DNA of 64,000 nt from Sciurus carolinensis (taxonomy: Eukaryota > Chordata > Mammalia > Rodentia > Sciuridae): the NCBI RefSeq assembly GCF_902686445.1, contig NC_062222.1:45179292-45243291 (forward strand). The letters are read 5' to 3'. The notes under the pieces are model-generated. The model searched no databases. It had not been told where the DNA came from and saw nothing but the letters and a program-made list of their open reading frames with translations. The position numbers and the translations under genes were made by a program. Each line of letters begins with the position of its first letter. Positions within the stretch are counted from its first letter, which is position 1. Below, piece by piece: positions 62,448-64,000 of this stretch.

Positions 62448-62628
62448 ACCTGGGCATGATGGTACATACCTATCATCCTAGCAACTCTGGAGGTTGAGAC
62501 AGAAGGATCTCAAGTTCAAGACCACTCTCAGCAACTTAGGGAAAGTGTGTCTCAAAATTAAATATTAAAAGGGCTGGGGAGATAGCTCTGCAGTAGAGAG
62601 GTCTGGGTTAAAAAAGAAAAGAATACAT
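62448..62628 (+). mobile_element. Dimeric B1-ID SINE, ID half truncated
   Basis: The B1 half ('acctgggcatgatggtacatacctatcatcctag ... gaggttgagacagaaggatctcaag') is followed by an ID half that starts 'gggctggggagatagctctg'. That half loses its middle, going straight to 'gtctgggtt' and an A-rich tail, so the pol III B box of the ID half is absent. No convincing target duplication was found. Confidence 0.82.
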
Positions 62629-63374
62629 ACATACACTCAGTGGAAATGGTACCCAAATAACTAAGAGTTTTTCTCTTGTGGCATGATTCTTTCCAAACTC
62701 TGACCTTGAAGAGGTCAGAAATAGTGTCTGGACATGTATAAGAGAAGGAAAAATCAAAAGAAGACAGAGAAGTGAGAAACTCCATTTTGGGGCACATCAG
62801 ATTTCTAATCCAAAGCAAGGCTGGTCCTGGGAAAAGGAAGATTTAATATTGAGGTTTTGAGTTTTGATTACTGCACTGCGCTAGACAAACTAATTATTGA
62901 GTGAAATAGAATTTGTGACTTAAAATGAAGACAGTTCTGTCTGACATCTAAAAGCCAGGGATTTCAAGAAGGAATAAAGGAAGATTAAGCCTTTTTGAGT
63001 CACAATCCTGGAGGGTCAGTTCATATTACAATATTGTCCTTGTAGGTTATTTGCTGCACTGTTTTCTCAGAGACCATATTTGCCAATGGTTCAAACATCA
63101 ATGTGTGTTTCTCTCTCCTTGTATCAGTCTGGAAGGATACAGTCCATCCAGGAAACACAGGCTCCTATTTGTTAACACAGCCTCTTTTGGGTGGAACCCT
63201 GGTCAGTACAGTTTCAGATTGCCCACTTCCATTTCCTCAGATGGCCAGTGGGAAAAGCACTAGGGACGAGCAGGGGAAATCATCCATCTATGCTGCAAAG
63301 ACCATGCCCCTTCGTGCCACTTTGTTCTGGCTTGAACACAGAGCCCTGTACAACCATGAGAAAATCTGAGTCAA
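62629..63374. other. Unclassified sequence, last part less AT-rich
   Basis: No gene was recognised. Three overlapping plus-strand frames at 63051-63523 differ in reading frame, and one runs into the ID element. None carries a domain. Confidence 0.45.
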
Positions 63375-63501
63375 TACAGATTTATTCTTTTTTTCTTTTT
63401 TTTTTTTTTTGCGGTACTGGGGATCGAACTCCGGGCCTTGTGCTTGCGAGGCGAGCACTCTACCAGCTGAGCTATCTCCCCAGCCCCTACAGATTTATTC
63501 T
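63375..63501 (-). mobile_element. Young ID SINE with perfect target-site duplication
   Basis: The body occupies 63389-63487 on the minus strand, with the tail as a T-rich run (63388-63410). The minus strand reads GGGGCTGGGGAGATAGCTC..., with an intact pol III A box (TAGCTCAGCTGG) and B box (GAGTTCGATCC). The duplication TACAGATTTATTCT is perfect at 63375-63388 and 63488-63501. It belongs to the same near-consensus variant as the ID at 8.5 kb. Confidence 0.93.
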
Positions 63502-64000
63502 GGACAACCATTGGTCAAGCTGAACTTCAAGTATTTTAGACAAAGAAAAGAACATATCTGGGTCTCTGCCACCAATATGTTCTGAAGGAGTGAAAAATTA
63601 AATTTTAACTCATACAAAAATGGAAATTTAATTCAATGAATAGATAACAGGACCTGTATGAAAAGTTAAATTCCTATTTTTTAAAAATAGAAAATCCAGG
63701 TTTACAAAGCAGGTATCAAGTAAATATTTATGCATTTATCTAGTAAATATTATTTGGGTATGTGAAACAGAATAAATGATGCTGAAACAGAAGCTGGTGT
63801 ACCTAAACTTTTCTCCTGTAGCATTGTTAAAAACAGAGGCATTTGAACATATTTGAACTTATAACTCCCACGGGATTCAGAGAAAACTCAAAGCAATGAA
63901 CTTTTGTCATTACTTAAAAATGATGTTAAAACAAAATAAGTATCCCATTTTGAGAAACTACATATAAATAATAAGGAGGTTAACATGGTAAATATATAGT
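63502..64000. other. Unclassified AT-rich sequence
   Basis: Nothing recognisable was found up to the window edge. Confidence 0.45.

Noticed and set aside
63191..63523. 110-codon plus-strand frame
   Set aside because: It runs through the T-rich tail and body of the young ID SINE, and its C-terminal third is antisense ID sequence.

Overview
The window looks like nuclear DNA from a squirrel-family rodent (Sciuridae, ground squirrel or marmot type). The main evidence is a set of dimeric SINEs that join a 7SL-derived B1-like half to a tRNA-derived ID half. There are also near-consensus ID elements and L1 3' ends of the kind I associate with sciurid genomes. The DNA is AT-rich, with short scattered open frames that carry no codon or domain signal. 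No exon of a functional protein-coding gene, no functional RNA gene and no CRISPR array was recognised. The window is therefore intergenic, or lies inside a very large intron.

Layout. 1-7.7 kb is mostly unclassified AT-rich sequence with old MIR traces. 7.76-8.74 kb is an L1 with a 5' inversion and a nested ID element. 8.9-15.3 kb holds MIR, an old LTR-like repeat, an L1 3' end and simple repeats. 17.7-18.95 kb is a processed pseudogene of prothymosin alpha (PTMA) on the minus strand, with a perfect 16-bp target-site duplication. 19.65-24.05 kb is a 4.4-kb old L1 on the minus strand, broken by a B1-ID SINE and an ID element. 24.25-29.3 kb is conspicuously poor in repeats and is the best place to look for conserved regulatory sequence. 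29.3-30.1 kb holds an MLT1-type fragment and a full-length solo MaLR LTR. 30-44 kb is mostly unclassified, with MIR, ID and simple repeats. 44.6-45.3 kb is a nested SINE/LTR insertion. 45.7-50.1 kb holds an old LTR-like repeat, a 5'-truncated L1, a SINE, and a second old L1 with an internal inversion. A third MaLR LTR lies at 51.7-52.1 kb. 56-63.5 kb carries six SINE insertions.

The sequence records layered retrotransposition. L1 machinery mobilised its own copies (two with twin-priming-type inversions), the SINEs and the PTMA mRNA, while MaLR LTRs inserted independently. No genes act together here, and I found no evidence of a new functional system. The strongest leads are the nested SINE/LTR structure, a 15-bp inverted duplication inside the old L1, and the repeat-poor block with a perfect PBX/PREP-type decamer. 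Family names rest on recognition of sequence, not on a database search.
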